Below, one piece after another: positions 1 to 6,237 of a DNA stretch of 57,508 bases. Position numbers and translations under genes: made by a program. Source of the DNA: Clostridia bacterium. GTDB taxonomy: Bacteria; Bacillota; Clostridia; Oscillospirales; Acutalibacteraceae. The notes beneath the pieces were generated by a model. That model was not told the DNA's origin and did no database searches. It saw only the letters and a list, made by a program, of their open reading frames with translations. Numbering within the stretch: the stretch's first letter is position 1; every line of letters begins with the position of its first letter. Location of the stretch: positions 1-57,508 of the forward strand of contig JAFSIV010000009.1 in the NCBI GenBank assembly GCA_017439585.1, written 5' to 3'.

Positions 1-1
1 A

Positions 2-70
2 AAGCAAGCCGAAGCAAAAGCAAAATTAAAAATTGTAAATACAAATGATGAACAAGAAATATCTGCTTAA
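2..70 (+). CDS. 3' end of an upstream gene (partial)
   Basis: Frame 2 is open from the window edge to a TAA at 68-70, giving 22 hydrophilic residues rich in Lys, Ala and Glu. The next gene starts 22 bases later on the same strand, which fits an operon. The rest of the gene lies outside the window, so no function can be given. Confidence 0.45.
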   Translation, partial: KQAEAKAKLKIVNTNDEQEISA

Positions 71-92
71 TTAAAGAAAGGAATTGATAACA

Positions 93-533
93 ATGGAAAA
101 GAAAATTAGAGGTTATGAAATTGATTTTACAACAAACACACTATATATGAATTATAAGTTTGCAGAAGCCGCCAATATTCCAAAATCTAAAGAATATTTA
201 TTAGTTGCAGAAATTCGCAAAGATTTTCCAAAGATTAAAATAATAACTCGCGCAGGTCGCAACGCAAAAACTTGCAATGCAAATAAGCGCTTAACCTATG
301 CTAATATGGAAAGTTATATTAAAGGACAGACCGAAATGAATGTTGATGAATTGCTTTATTTGTTTGAACTCACAAAGATTGAATCAAAATGTGCGAAAAG
401 TCCTTATGCTTTTGTTAGGGATTGGTTTGTGAAACAGTTCCCCAATTATAAAGAATGTAAAATTCTTAAAGAGGATAAAATTATTCCTTTTGCGGAAGCC
501 GCTCCCCAAGAGGATGAGGAAAAAGTATCTTAA
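93..533 (+). CDS. Conserved mobile-element protein of unknown function
   Basis: A 146-residue soluble protein with no signal peptide or membrane segment. The start is the ATG at 93, which has an AAAGAAAGGA ribosome site about ten bases upstream; a TTG at 84 in the same frame is less well placed. Recognisable stretches are MNYKFAEAA near the N-terminus, KRLTYANME in the middle and SPYAFVRDWFVKQFPNY near the C-terminus. From memory, similar proteins recur in Firmicutes integrative elements next to small DNA-binding proteins, but no biochemical role is known to me. The C-terminus is acidic. It lies 14 bases upstream of a winged-helix gene and is probably co-transcribed with it. Confidence 0.75.
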   Translation: MEKKIRGYEIDFTTNTLYMNYKFAEAANIPKSKEYLLVAEIRKDFPKIKIITRAGRNAKTCNANKRLTYANMESYIKGQTEMNVDELLYLFELTKIESKCAKSPYAFVRDWFVKQFPNYKECKILKEDKIIPFAEAAPQEDEEKVS

Positions 534-547
534 AAGGAGCGATTAAA

Positions 548-1117
548 ATGCAAGAAGATTTAATAACATTTGATATTGAATGGTTAAGCCTGCCGAAAGC
601 CGAATTTAAAATGTTGCTTATGATTGCAGACATAGGAAAAAATTTAGGAAATGCAAGTGATATGTGCAGATACTTTAACCATTCGATACAAAGTAAAACT
701 AAAAACAAATTGCGCAAGGCTTTAAAAAGTCTTGTCGAACAAGATGTTATCAATTTAGAATTAAACAAAAATAATTATACCGCAACTCTGCAAAAAGAAA
801 TATTGCAGGCAAATAAAGTTGATGTGAAACGCAAATATATAACTGAAATCCTACATCACAACTACACTCAATCTGTTGCTTGGGAAACTGTTTTAAAAGT
901 TTATATTTGGTTGCTTGATAATGGTAAAACCCTCTTTACCAATAGACAGATAAGTGTGTGTATAGGAGTTTCTGAAAGCACAATAACAGAAGCAAAAAAG
1001 GCATTAAAAGAGATGGGTGCTTTTGATATAGAGAAAGTTACAATTAAAGAGGGCGAACAATTTTATAGATGTGTTGGGCAAATAGCCAATGCTTCTGCCT
1101 TTTGGAATAATGTATAG
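548..1117 (+). CDS. Winged-helix-like DNA-binding protein (element replication or regulation)
   Basis: A 189-residue protein whose two halves each look like a winged helix. Residues 10-80 resemble a replication-initiator type fold (SLPKAEFKMLLMIADIG, then KALKSLVEQDVINLE). Residues 110-175 contain a clearer helix-turn-helix (FTNRQISVCIGVSESTITEAKKALKEMGAF). A strong AAAGGAG site lies upstream. The stop is TAG, immediately followed by a long terminator hairpin, so the TAG is probably the true end here; reading through it would add only 16 codons, inside the hairpin. It may act in replication or transcription control of the element. No catalytic motif is visible. Confidence 0.7.
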   Translation: MQEDLITFDIEWLSLPKAEFKMLLMIADIGKNLGNASDMCRYFNHSIQSKTKNKLRKALKSLVEQDVINLELNKNNYTATLQKEILQANKVDVKRKYITEILHHNYTQSVAWETVLKVYIWLLDNGKTLFTNRQISVCIGVSESTITEAKKALKEMGAFDIEKVTIKEGEQFYRCVGQIANASAFWNNV

Positions 1118-1119
1118 AA

Positions 1120-1186
1120 AGCAGTTACTTTTTACTTTGAATATATGGTGATATATTTTACGAAGTAAAAAGTAACCGCTTTTTTG
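1120..1186 (+). terminator. Intrinsic terminator after the winged-helix gene
   Basis: An 18-bp stem (1120-1137 with 1163-1180, one mismatch) is extended by an inner AATATAT/ATATATT stem and followed by a T-run from 1180. It begins three bases after the TAG stop. Confidence 0.9.
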
Positions 1187-1235
1187 TTTATCAAATATCT
1201 TTAATAATGCGTATGCAATTTTTATTATATAATGA

Positions 1236-1292
1236 AAACTGATAGTTTCAAAATCGCGGCACTTTGTGCCGCTTGATTTGAAATATCAGTTT
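1236..1292 (+). promoter_or_regulatory. Long hairpin in the leader of the amber-containing genes
   Basis: An imperfect hairpin of about 57 bases. The outer arms AAACTGATA (1236-1244) and TATCAGTTT (1284-1292) pair, an AT-rich middle pairs, and the top GCGGCAC/GTGCCGC (1256-1262 with 1266-1272) is a perfect 7-bp stem with a 3-base loop. No T-run follows, so it is not a simple terminator. It ends 13 bases before the AAAAGGAG site of the next gene, so it should sit in that gene's leader. A role in mRNA stability or translation control is inferred. Confidence 0.55.
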
Positions 1293-1317
1293 ATGAAATC
1301 CAAAAGGAGTGTAATTT

Positions 1318-1518
1318 ATGAATTTTATTGAATCAATGCAGTAGTATATTCCGCCTTATTATAGAAATATGCACTTGGATGGTTTTGAGCCTTGGGAAAT
1401 TCAAGTTGCAATACGCAAAAAACACCGCCTATTAGTAGAAGAACAAAGAAAAAAACGCGAAGAACTCGAAAACCAATTTAATAATATTAACATTATAAGT
1501 GAGATAAAAATAAAATGA
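1318..1518 (+). CDS. Small element protein with in-frame TAG at codon 9 (66 aa if read through)
   Basis: The ATG at 1318 has a near-perfect AAAAGGAG site eight bases upstream. The frame reads MNFIESMQ, meets TAG at 1342-1344, then stays open as YIPPYYRNMHLDGFEPWEIQ and a Lys/Glu-rich helical tail to TGA at 1516-1518. The part after the TAG looks like real protein: an aromatic motif, then an amphipathic coil. If TAG is read as Gln, as in genetic code 15, the N-terminus becomes MNFIESMQQYIPPYY. Other explanations are a nonsense mutation or reinitiation at the ATG at 1372. It overlaps the next gene by four bases (ATGA). No function is known. Confidence 0.55.
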
Positions 1519-1655
1519 GTTAGAATAATAACCAAAAGGACAAGAAGAAAAAGAAAAAATCTGTTTTAGAAGCAGAGATAATGCGTATAATGGAAAAAAG
1601 CCTTAAAAAGACTTTAGATTTAGCATTAGATGAGATTTTAAAAGACTTTAAATAA
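1515..1655 (+). CDS. Small coiled protein with in-frame TAG at codon 3 (46 aa if read through)
   Basis: It starts at the ATG inside the ATGA that overlaps the previous stop, the usual arrangement for translational coupling. The third codon (1521-1523) is TAG. The frame then stays open for 43 codons to TAA: a Lys-rich stretch (NNNQKDKKKKKK) followed by a clean amphipathic helix (VLEAEIMRIMEKSLKKTLDL). With TAG as Gln the start reads MSQNNNQKDKK. No other in-frame ATG exists before codon 23, so without readthrough most of this peptide would be lost. A terminator follows at once, so both TAG-bearing frames sit in one transcript. Confidence 0.5.
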
Positions 1656-1658
1656 AGA

Positions 1659-1727
1659 TTGCGGTTGCCGCTCAAATGAACTCTTAAACAAAATTAAGGG
1701 AACAAGAGCGCGGCAACCGCATTTTTT
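1659..1727 (+). terminator. Intrinsic terminator after the amber-containing pair
   Basis: GCGGTTGCC (1661-1669) pairs with GGCAACCGC (1712-1720), with further pairing inside, followed by ATTTTTTG. It ends the 1318-1655 transcript. Confidence 0.85.
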
Positions 1728-1730
1728 GTT

Positions 1731-1982
1731 TTTATTATCTAATCGAACACAACCGCAAAGATCGTCATTTTGGATTTTTCATGCTTTTGGTCGCGCGGAG
1801 TGCCACACAATAACACCAAAGGCGAAAACAGATACTTTTTGCCTGAAAGCATACCCCACTATTTTGTGCAAGTGTTCACAAAAAGGTGGTGTGAATTGTT
1901 TGAACAAAATCGGCGGTATTTTGTGCGGTTTTGCGTGGTTTTAAACTGTTCACAAAAGCAACTGTTTTATTGAACACCCTTT
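1731..1982. other. No supported gene; short repeated motifs
   Basis: Two overlapping forward open frames of about 70 codons exist but neither has a ribosome site or a recognisable protein. The motif GTTCACAAAA occurs twice (about 1874 and 1950), with TTGAACA nearby. These may be recognition repeats or the remains of an old gene. Nothing more can be supported. Confidence 0.4.
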
Positions 1983-2186
1983 TTATTCTTTTATATGCTC
2001 AATTAAATCCGCAGGTTGACAATCCAAAAGGTCGCAAAGTTTTTCAAAAATAGACCAAGAAACCATTTCGCCTTTTCTTATCTTTTGGAGCATTGCTTCA
2101 CCCATTATCTTTTCAGTTCTAATCTTGTTAGTGTTATAACCTTTTTCTTTAAGTGTTGCGAGAACATCAATTTTATATTTTAACAT
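1983..2186 (-). CDS. Xre-family repressor, HTH_26 type
   Basis: A 67-residue single-domain helix-turn-helix protein (LATLKEKGYNTNKIRTEKIMGE, then LQKIRKGEMVSWSIFEKLCDLLDCQPADLIEHI), typical of small Cro/C1-type regulators. The start is the ATG at 2186, preceded by AGAGGTGAAAGTT; a longer frame to 2234 runs into the operator region and is not used. It is divergent from the serine recombinase. Three matching 17-bp palindromic sites lie in the shared spacer, one inside the recombinase promoter. The likely role, by inference, is to repress the recombinase and itself. Confidence 0.88.
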   Translation of the reverse strand: MLKYKIDVLATLKEKGYNTNKIRTEKIMGEAMLQKIRKGEMVSWSIFEKLCDLLDCQPADLIEHIKE

Positions 2187-2221
2187 AACTTTCACCTCTG
2201 CAATTATATTACCACAAAATA

Positions 2222-2312
2222 ACACTTGTTTCAAGTGTAATAATTACACAAGAATTGAGTGTAATATTTGTTGGTTTTGCGAATTGAATTACACTTGTTT
2301 TAGGTGTATAAT
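2222..2312 (+). promoter_or_regulatory. Recombinase promoter with three palindromic operators
   Basis: The promoter is TTGAAT (2284-2289), 17 bases, TATAAT (2307-2312). Three 17-base sites of the form ACAC-N9-GTGT lie at 2222-2238 (perfect inverted repeat ACACTTG/CAAGTGT), 2246-2262 and 2291-2307. The third fills the -35/-10 spacer. A minus-strand promoter for the Xre gene (TTGAAA, 17, TAATAT) overlaps the first site. This is a divergent, autoregulated switch in layout. Confidence 0.8.
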
Positions 2313-2344
2313 AATATCGAAGAAAAACAAAGGAGTAAAACACT

Positions 2345-2932
2345 ATGAATTATGGTTATGCAAGATGCAGCACAAATGAAACAAAGCAGGATATTAACAG
2401 ACAAGTCCGCGAACTGAAAGCGGCAGGTGCAGAGGAAATCTTTGTAGAGTATGAACATGGAGATTCTAAAATCAAGCAACAACAAGCCTTGATGTTTGAA
2501 GCGGCAAAACAAGGTGATACAATAATTGTTCTTGAAGTTCCGCGACTTGCAAGAAGCACACAACAACTTTGTGAGATTATCGACCTTGTAAGCACCAAAA
2601 GATTAAGACTAATAATTGTGGGAAGTATAACAATGGATTGCCGCGAGGGCAAAGCAGATCCAATGACCGAAGCCTTTTTACAAATGGCAGGTGTTTTTAG
2701 TCAATTAGAACTTGCTATGATAAGGGCGAGAGTTCGCTCAGGCATGGCAAATGCCAAAGCCAAAGGGAAAGTAATCGGCAGACCGCAAATGACTACACAA
2801 GACATTCCCCAAAACTTTATGCGACATTATCCCTCATACAAAGCGAAACAATTAAATATAAGCGAGTTTGCAAGGGTTTGCGATATGAGCAGAACAACCA
2901 TTTACAAATATCTTTCACTATTGGAAAACTAA
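2345..2932 (+). CDS. Small serine recombinase (resolvase/invertase family)
   Basis: 195 residues. The N-terminal catalytic domain (1-135) begins YARCSTNETKQDINRQVREL, with the nucleophile Ser9 after Arg7, and continues with LVSTKRLRLIIVGS and the long E-helix region LAMIRARVRSGMANAKAKGK. A Hin-type helix-turn-helix follows at 150-195 (ISEFARVCDMSRTTIYKYLSL). The length is that of resolvases and invertases, not of large serine integrases, so it more likely resolves or inverts DNA than integrates the element. An AAAGGAG site precedes the ATG. Operators in its promoter indicate repression by the divergent Xre protein. A bidirectional terminator follows. Confidence 0.95.
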   Translation: MNYGYARCSTNETKQDINRQVRELKAAGAEEIFVEYEHGDSKIKQQQALMFEAAKQGDTIIVLEVPRLARSTQQLCEIIDLVSTKRLRLIIVGSITMDCREGKADPMTEAFLQMAGVFSQLELAMIRARVRSGMANAKAKGKVIGRPQMTTQDIPQNFMRHYPSYKAKQLNISEFARVCDMSRTTIYKYLSLLEN

Positions 2933-2934
2933 AA

Positions 2935-2966
2935 GGGAGCGGCACAAAACCGCTCCCAACTTTTTT
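2935..2966. terminator. Bidirectional terminator between convergent genes
   Basis: GGGAGCGG (2935-2942) pairs with CCGCTCCC (2950-2957). T-runs follow on the plus strand (2961-2966) and on the minus strand (TTTTAGTTTT). It serves the recombinase and the convergent membrane-protein gene. Confidence 0.92.
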
Positions 2967-2971
2967 ATGTA

Positions 2972-3508
2972 TTAGTCTTTTATTTTATCATACCAACCAT
3001 CTTCGCCAAAAGCATCATTTTGGCAATCTTTACACCATTTGCCACGCATATCATCTTCAGGCACTCTGTCACCGCACATAGCACAAGTTTCGTAATTTGT
3101 TTTTGAAGATTTATTTGCATTATCATTCCATCCAAAGAATGTTACTCCAATTAACCATGCAATAAATAAAGTAATAGCAAATGTTATGAAAGTTATAAAT
3201 AAAAAATTTGGTTGTTTTTTACGATCTTTTTCTTCAATTACTTTTCTTTCTTTTTCAACGCTAACAAAATCTAAAATATATTTTGCGGCTTTTTCTCCTT
3301 CTTCTCGTTGATTCTGTTGCCTTAAAGGATAATAAAGAATTTCAAAGTCATACATTCCACTTCCCAAAAATATCGTAATTGCACCATATTTATCATTGGG
3401 TTTTGGTGTGCGATGGTTAGCGTCTATAATTGATGATAATGGTATCTCTTTTTTATTCACAATAATCTTATCATCAGTTAATGTCCAATTTCTAATACTT
3501 ACATACAT
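2972..3508 (-). CDS. Single-pass membrane protein with C-terminal zinc ribbon
   Basis: 178 residues from the ATG at 3508, which follows AGGGGGAAAAATT; the longer frame to 3589 covers a hairpin and is not used. Residues 1-85 form a small beta-rich domain (WTLTDDKIIVNKKEIPLSSI) that resembles short PH-like bacterial domains. A Lys/Glu-rich linker follows, then one hydrophobic segment (FLFITFITFAITLFIAWLIG, about residues 102-121), then a two-pair zinc ribbon CAMCGDRV...KWCKDC near the C-terminus. Function unknown. A terminator-like hairpin in its leader suggests attenuation. It is convergent with the recombinase and divergent from the WYL regulator. Confidence 0.75.
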   Translation of the reverse strand: MYVSIRNWTLTDDKIIVNKKEIPLSSIIDANHRTPKPNDKYGAITIFLGSGMYDFEILYYPLRQQNQREEGEKAAKYILDFVSVEKERKVIEEKDRKKQPNFLFITFITFAITLFIAWLIGVTFFGWNDNANKSSKTNYETCAMCGDRVPEDDMRGKWCKDCQNDAFGEDGWYDKIKD

Positions 3509-3521
3509 AATTTTTCCCCCT

Positions 3522-3559
3522 AAAAATAAAAAAGTGTGTGCAAACGAAGTTGCACACAC
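3522..3559 (-). promoter_or_regulatory. Terminator-like hairpin (attenuator) in the 5' leader
   Basis: On the minus strand a perfect 10-bp stem, GTGTGTGCAA/TTGCACACAC (3550-3559 with 3534-3543) with a 6-base loop, is followed by TTTTTTATTTTT. It lies just upstream of the AGGGGG ribosome site of the 3508 gene and no other minus-strand gene precedes it, so it is best read as a leader attenuator. Confidence 0.6.
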
Positions 3560-3583
3560 CGAAAAATGCAGACCTCGATTTGC

Positions 3584-3694
3584 TACCACACAAAATTTTC
3601 TACACTATCAAAAATGCGAAAATAGAGCCCACATTTTTACCAAAATAAAAATGTGCACTTTCAATAGTATAGAAATATTAAATTTTGTGTGGTA
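3584..3694. repeat. Nested inverted repeats between divergent genes
   Basis: A perfect 15-bp outer repeat (3584-3598 with 3680-3694, TACCACACAAAATTT and complement), a 9-bp second layer with one mismatch (3600-3608 with 3664-3672) and a perfect 9-bp inner hairpin CACATTTTT/AAAAATGTG (3630-3638 with 3647-3655). The whole could fold into one 111-base structure. Candidate roles are replication or transfer origin, recombination site, or large operator. None is proven. Confidence 0.75.
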
Positions 3695-3750
3695 TGTGTT
3701 AATTATACCACCGCCGCAAGCAAATATCAATAATTTAATTTATATTATCT

Positions 3751-3778
3751 TTGCTATTGGTTTGTTTTGTGGTATGAT
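3751..3778 (+). promoter_or_regulatory. Promoter of the WYL regulator gene
   Basis: TTGCTA (3751-3756), 16 bases, TATGAT (3773-3778), about 18 bases upstream of the chosen ATG at 3797. Confidence 0.55.
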
Positions 3779-3796
3779 ATAAAAGAGGTGTTGCAA

Positions 3797-4849
3797 ATGG
3801 CAGGAAGAAGTTATAACCAAAGGCACAAGGCATTACTTGTTTTTCAAATTCTATTAAGACAAACAGATAAAGACCACCCTTTGAAGATAGGCGAAATCAA
3901 AAAACAACTATCTAATTATGGAATAGAAGCAAATGTACATTCTATTGGTCGAGATATAAAAGAATTACAAAGGCTTTATTCGGCAGAAGTAATTAACGAT
4001 TTTGACGAGGTTGAAGATGGTGAGCGGATACCATATAAAATTGAATATGATGGGTCAGGTGAAAGAGGATATAAAGTAACCAAAAGACCTTGCAAATTTA
4101 GCGATTTACAACTATTGGTTGAATGCATACATTCCGCTCGATTTATATCGCAAAAGCAAGAAAAAAGATTGTTTGAAACAATAGCAGAATTTTGTAGTGA
4201 ATGGCAATATCAAGACTTGAATAATGAAACATATTTAGTTGACCGCTCAAAGACTAATAATAACAATATACTTTCATACATAAACACAATAAATGCCGCT
4301 ATCAAAGAAAATAAAAAGATTAAATTTAAGTATATGAAATACACCCTGCAAAACCGCGAGGCGCAAACACCACGCAGAAATGGCGCTTTTTATACTGTTA
4401 GTCCTTTTAAAATACTTATAAATGAGGGCAATTTTTATCTTTTAGCCTACAATGGAAAATATATAACAACATACCGAATTGACAGAATGGATAATGTTAT
4501 AAAATCAATAGAACTCCGCGAGGGAGCGGAGTTCTACAAAGATATAAATATGCAAGATTTTACAAAGCGCGTTTTTTCTATGTTTGGTGGCGAAGAAAAG
4601 AATGTTACAATAAGGTTCACAAATGACCTTCTCGACATCGTTATCGACCGATTTGGAGCAAATGGAGCAAGTTATACCCCTGATGATGATAAACATTTTA
4701 AAATTCATGTAAATGTTGAAGTTAGTAATATGTTTTACTCTTGGATTTGCGGCTTCCGCAAGAAAGCAACAATATTAAATCCGCCCGAAGTGGTCGAAGA
4801 TTTTAAGACATTCCTTGCCGACATCAACCAAAAGTATGAAAGTTGTTAA
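3797..4849 (+). CDS. WYL-domain transcriptional regulator
   Basis: 350 residues from the ATG at 3797, preceded by AGAGGTG; an upstream in-frame ATG at 3767 lacks a site. The N-terminal 70 residues form a winged helix (RHKALLVFQILLRQT...SIGRDIKELQRLY). The WYL domain runs from about 160 to 260 (NTINAAIKENKKIKFKY; YTVSPFKILINEGNFYLLAY; TTYRIDRMDNV), with Arg/Tyr residues that in this family bind nucleic acid or nucleotide ligands. A WCX-like C-terminal domain follows. WYL regulators often control mobile-element and defence genes. A divergent membrane-protein gene and a 111-base inverted-repeat region lie upstream. Confidence 0.92.
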   Translation: MAGRSYNQRHKALLVFQILLRQTDKDHPLKIGEIKKQLSNYGIEANVHSIGRDIKELQRLYSAEVINDFDEVEDGERIPYKIEYDGSGERGYKVTKRPCKFSDLQLLVECIHSARFISQKQEKRLFETIAEFCSEWQYQDLNNETYLVDRSKTNNNNILSYINTINAAIKENKKIKFKYMKYTLQNREAQTPRRNGAFYTVSPFKILINEGNFYLLAYNGKYITTYRIDRMDNVIKSIELREGAEFYKDINMQDFTKRVFSMFGGEEKNVTIRFTNDLLDIVIDRFGANGASYTPDDDKHFKIHVNVEVSNMFYSWICGFRKKATILNPPEVVEDFKTFLADINQKYESC

Positions 4850-4878
4850 TTTATACTGATTTATACTAATTTATACCT
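4849..4878. repeat. Three tandem 10-bp iterons
   Basis: ATTTATACTG, ATTTATACTA and ATTTATACCT follow one another without gaps, starting in the WYL gene stop codon. A period of one helical turn suggests a binding site for a protein, or an element-end signal. They lie about 60 bases before the first 203-bp module. Confidence 0.7.
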
Positions 4879-4939
4879 ATTGGTTTTAATTTGTGCCGCT
4901 CCCCATCAATTTATATTAAATAGTATTGAATTGTTTTAC

Positions 4940-5142
4940 TTGACATTTGTTTGTTTTGATTCTATAATGTGAGCAGACATTAACACAAATGATGTGTTCA
5001 ATGTTCGGTTTATTCACCCCTCAAAAGCGCAGGAACTGCACTTTATGTTGAGATGATGGGTCTTATCGGTGCAGGTAACAACCCCATGGTTGGTATGACT
5101 GTTGCTTGCGCAGTTGCAGTTAACGAAGCGCTTAATAAGTAA
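4940..5142 (+). repeat. 203-bp module, copy 1 (promoter plus gene tail)
   Basis: This is collinear, without indels, with 6238-6440. It begins with a consensus promoter, TTGACA (4940-4945), 17 bases, TATAAT (4963-4968), runs through about 60 bases without a conserved reading frame, and ends with a 38-codon protein tail to TAA at 5142. The tail is about 93% identical between copies and the leading part about 83% by eye. Confidence 0.85.
5029..5142 (+). pseudogene. 3' tail of a GGGtGRT-like gene, copy 1
   Basis: The frame reads AGTALYVEMMGLIGAGNN, then PMVGMTVACAVAVNEALNK and stop. This matches my memory of the C-terminus of GGGtGRT-family proteins (VEMMGLIGMGNNPMVG...). The frame is open back to 4993 but has no start codon before the ATG at 5053 and no ribosome site, so it is a detached gene end or a very short peptide of about 29 residues. 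The second copy differs by seven synonymous changes and one Ala/Val change, so both tails evolved as coding sequence. The family name is moderately certain. Confidence 0.6.
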
Positions 5143-5171
5143 TGCGTAATTAGGAATGTGTAATGCGTAAC

Positions 5172-5209
5172 AAAAAGGACTTGGAGAATTTTCTCCAAGT
5201 CCTTTTTGT
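5172..5209 (+). terminator. Intrinsic terminator after tail copy 1
   Basis: A perfect 16-bp stem, AAAAAGGACTTGGAGA with its complement (5172-5187 and 5192-5207), around a 4-base loop. The T-run is part of the 3' arm. Confidence 0.9.
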
Positions 5210-5375
5210 TATTTGTATTCAAGTATTTTAGGCATAATGACTATTTACAAATATTTTTCGTTATATCAAAATTTAAAGGTGGATGACACAAAATTCAAAA
5301 CCGTTCAATTTTTAAATGCTATAGTTTTTTATATATTAACCAATTCTTATTTTTTTACAAATTATCAATTTAATT

Positions 5376-6092
5376 TTATTCAGAGAAACCTTCCAAATAT
5401 TGTGAATCTATATAATATCTAATCTCAACTAGCGTATCGTTTACCGATACATAGATTTTTCTCGAAAAATCAATAAAACTTGTTGGAATATATACTTCAT
5501 CATAAGTAAAATTTTTAAAAGAACCTATATTTTCTTCTCGTACAACTGAAACAATTGGAATATTTTTTTCGCATTTAACATTTTTGATTTCTATGATATC
5601 ATGGTCATAATCTTGTGGAATTTTAATCAAATAATTATTAACGGTTTGATATTCAGATAAAACATCCAATTCACCTGATTCTCTTTTTCCTTTAAATGCA
5701 GGCAATAAGTATTCTTTTATTATATTAACATAATTTTCAAAGTTTCTTTTTTCATAAAAATTATTTTCCAAGCTAATTACATGATATTCAATTTTTGCAT
5801 ATTCATCACTAGAATTATATTCTCTAATTACTGATACATATGGATTATTAATATCTGTAAAATCATACTTATCAATTAATAGCCACTCATATAATCCATA
5901 GTTATTTATAAAACCAAAATCTTTGTAATTAACTAGAGAAATATCGGTTACATTTGCTGATTCCATTTCTTTAGAAAAATTATCAATAATTTCTAAAGAT
6001 GAACTATTATATTGGGATATATCGTTTTCTTTAGTGCATCCTGATAAAAACATGAGCAAGATTAACAATAATAAAATTATTCTTTTTAACAC
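5376..6092 (-). CDS. Lipoprotein of unknown function
   Basis: About 238 residues. The start is taken as the GTG at 6092, eight bases after AGGTGG; an earlier GTG at 6104 overlaps that ribosome site. The signal peptide KRIILLLLILLMFLSGC carries a clear lipobox, so the mature protein should be anchored by its first Cys to the outer face of the membrane. The rest is Asn/Tyr/Glu-rich with probable beta strands (YAKIEYHVISLENNFYEKR; KIYVSVNDTLVEIRYYID). No family recognised. The gene lies alone between the two 203-bp modules and is more AT-rich than the core genes, so it is probably acquired. Confidence 0.75.
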   Translation of the reverse strand: MLKRIILLLLILLMFLSGCTKENDISQYNSSSLEIIDNFSKEMESANVTDISLVNYKDFGFINNYGLYEWLLIDKYDFTDINNPYVSVIREYNSSDEYAKIEYHVISLENNFYEKRNFENYVNIIKEYLLPAFKGKRESGELDVLSEYQTVNNYLIKIPQDYDHDIIEIKNVKCEKNIPIVSVVREENIGSFKNFTYDEVYIPTSFIDFSRKIYVSVNDTLVEIRYYIDSQYLEGFSE

Positions 6093-6237
6093 TTTAATTT
6101 CCACCTATAATAAAAATACATATACTGAAGTTGTGCAAAAAATATGTAACATGACTTCGTACATTTTATTATACCATTGCTACCAATAAATTGCAATAAT
6201 TTGTTTTATTGTAATTATTTGATATCGGATTATTTAC

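Noticed and set aside
1115-1168. Third in-frame TAG (end of the winged-helix gene) as readthrough
   Set aside because: The TAG is followed at once by a strong terminator, and reading on adds only 16 codons inside the hairpin. It is most likely a normal stop, and weakens a claim of element-wide recoding.
1726-1973. Two forward open frames of 67-72 codons
   Set aside because: No ribosome site, no recognisable domain and mutual overlap; not supported as genes.
5213-5422. Forward open frame of 69 codons after the first tail module
   Set aside because: Starts after a terminator without a ribosome site, has very low-complexity AT content and overlaps the 3' end of the lipoprotein gene on the other strand.
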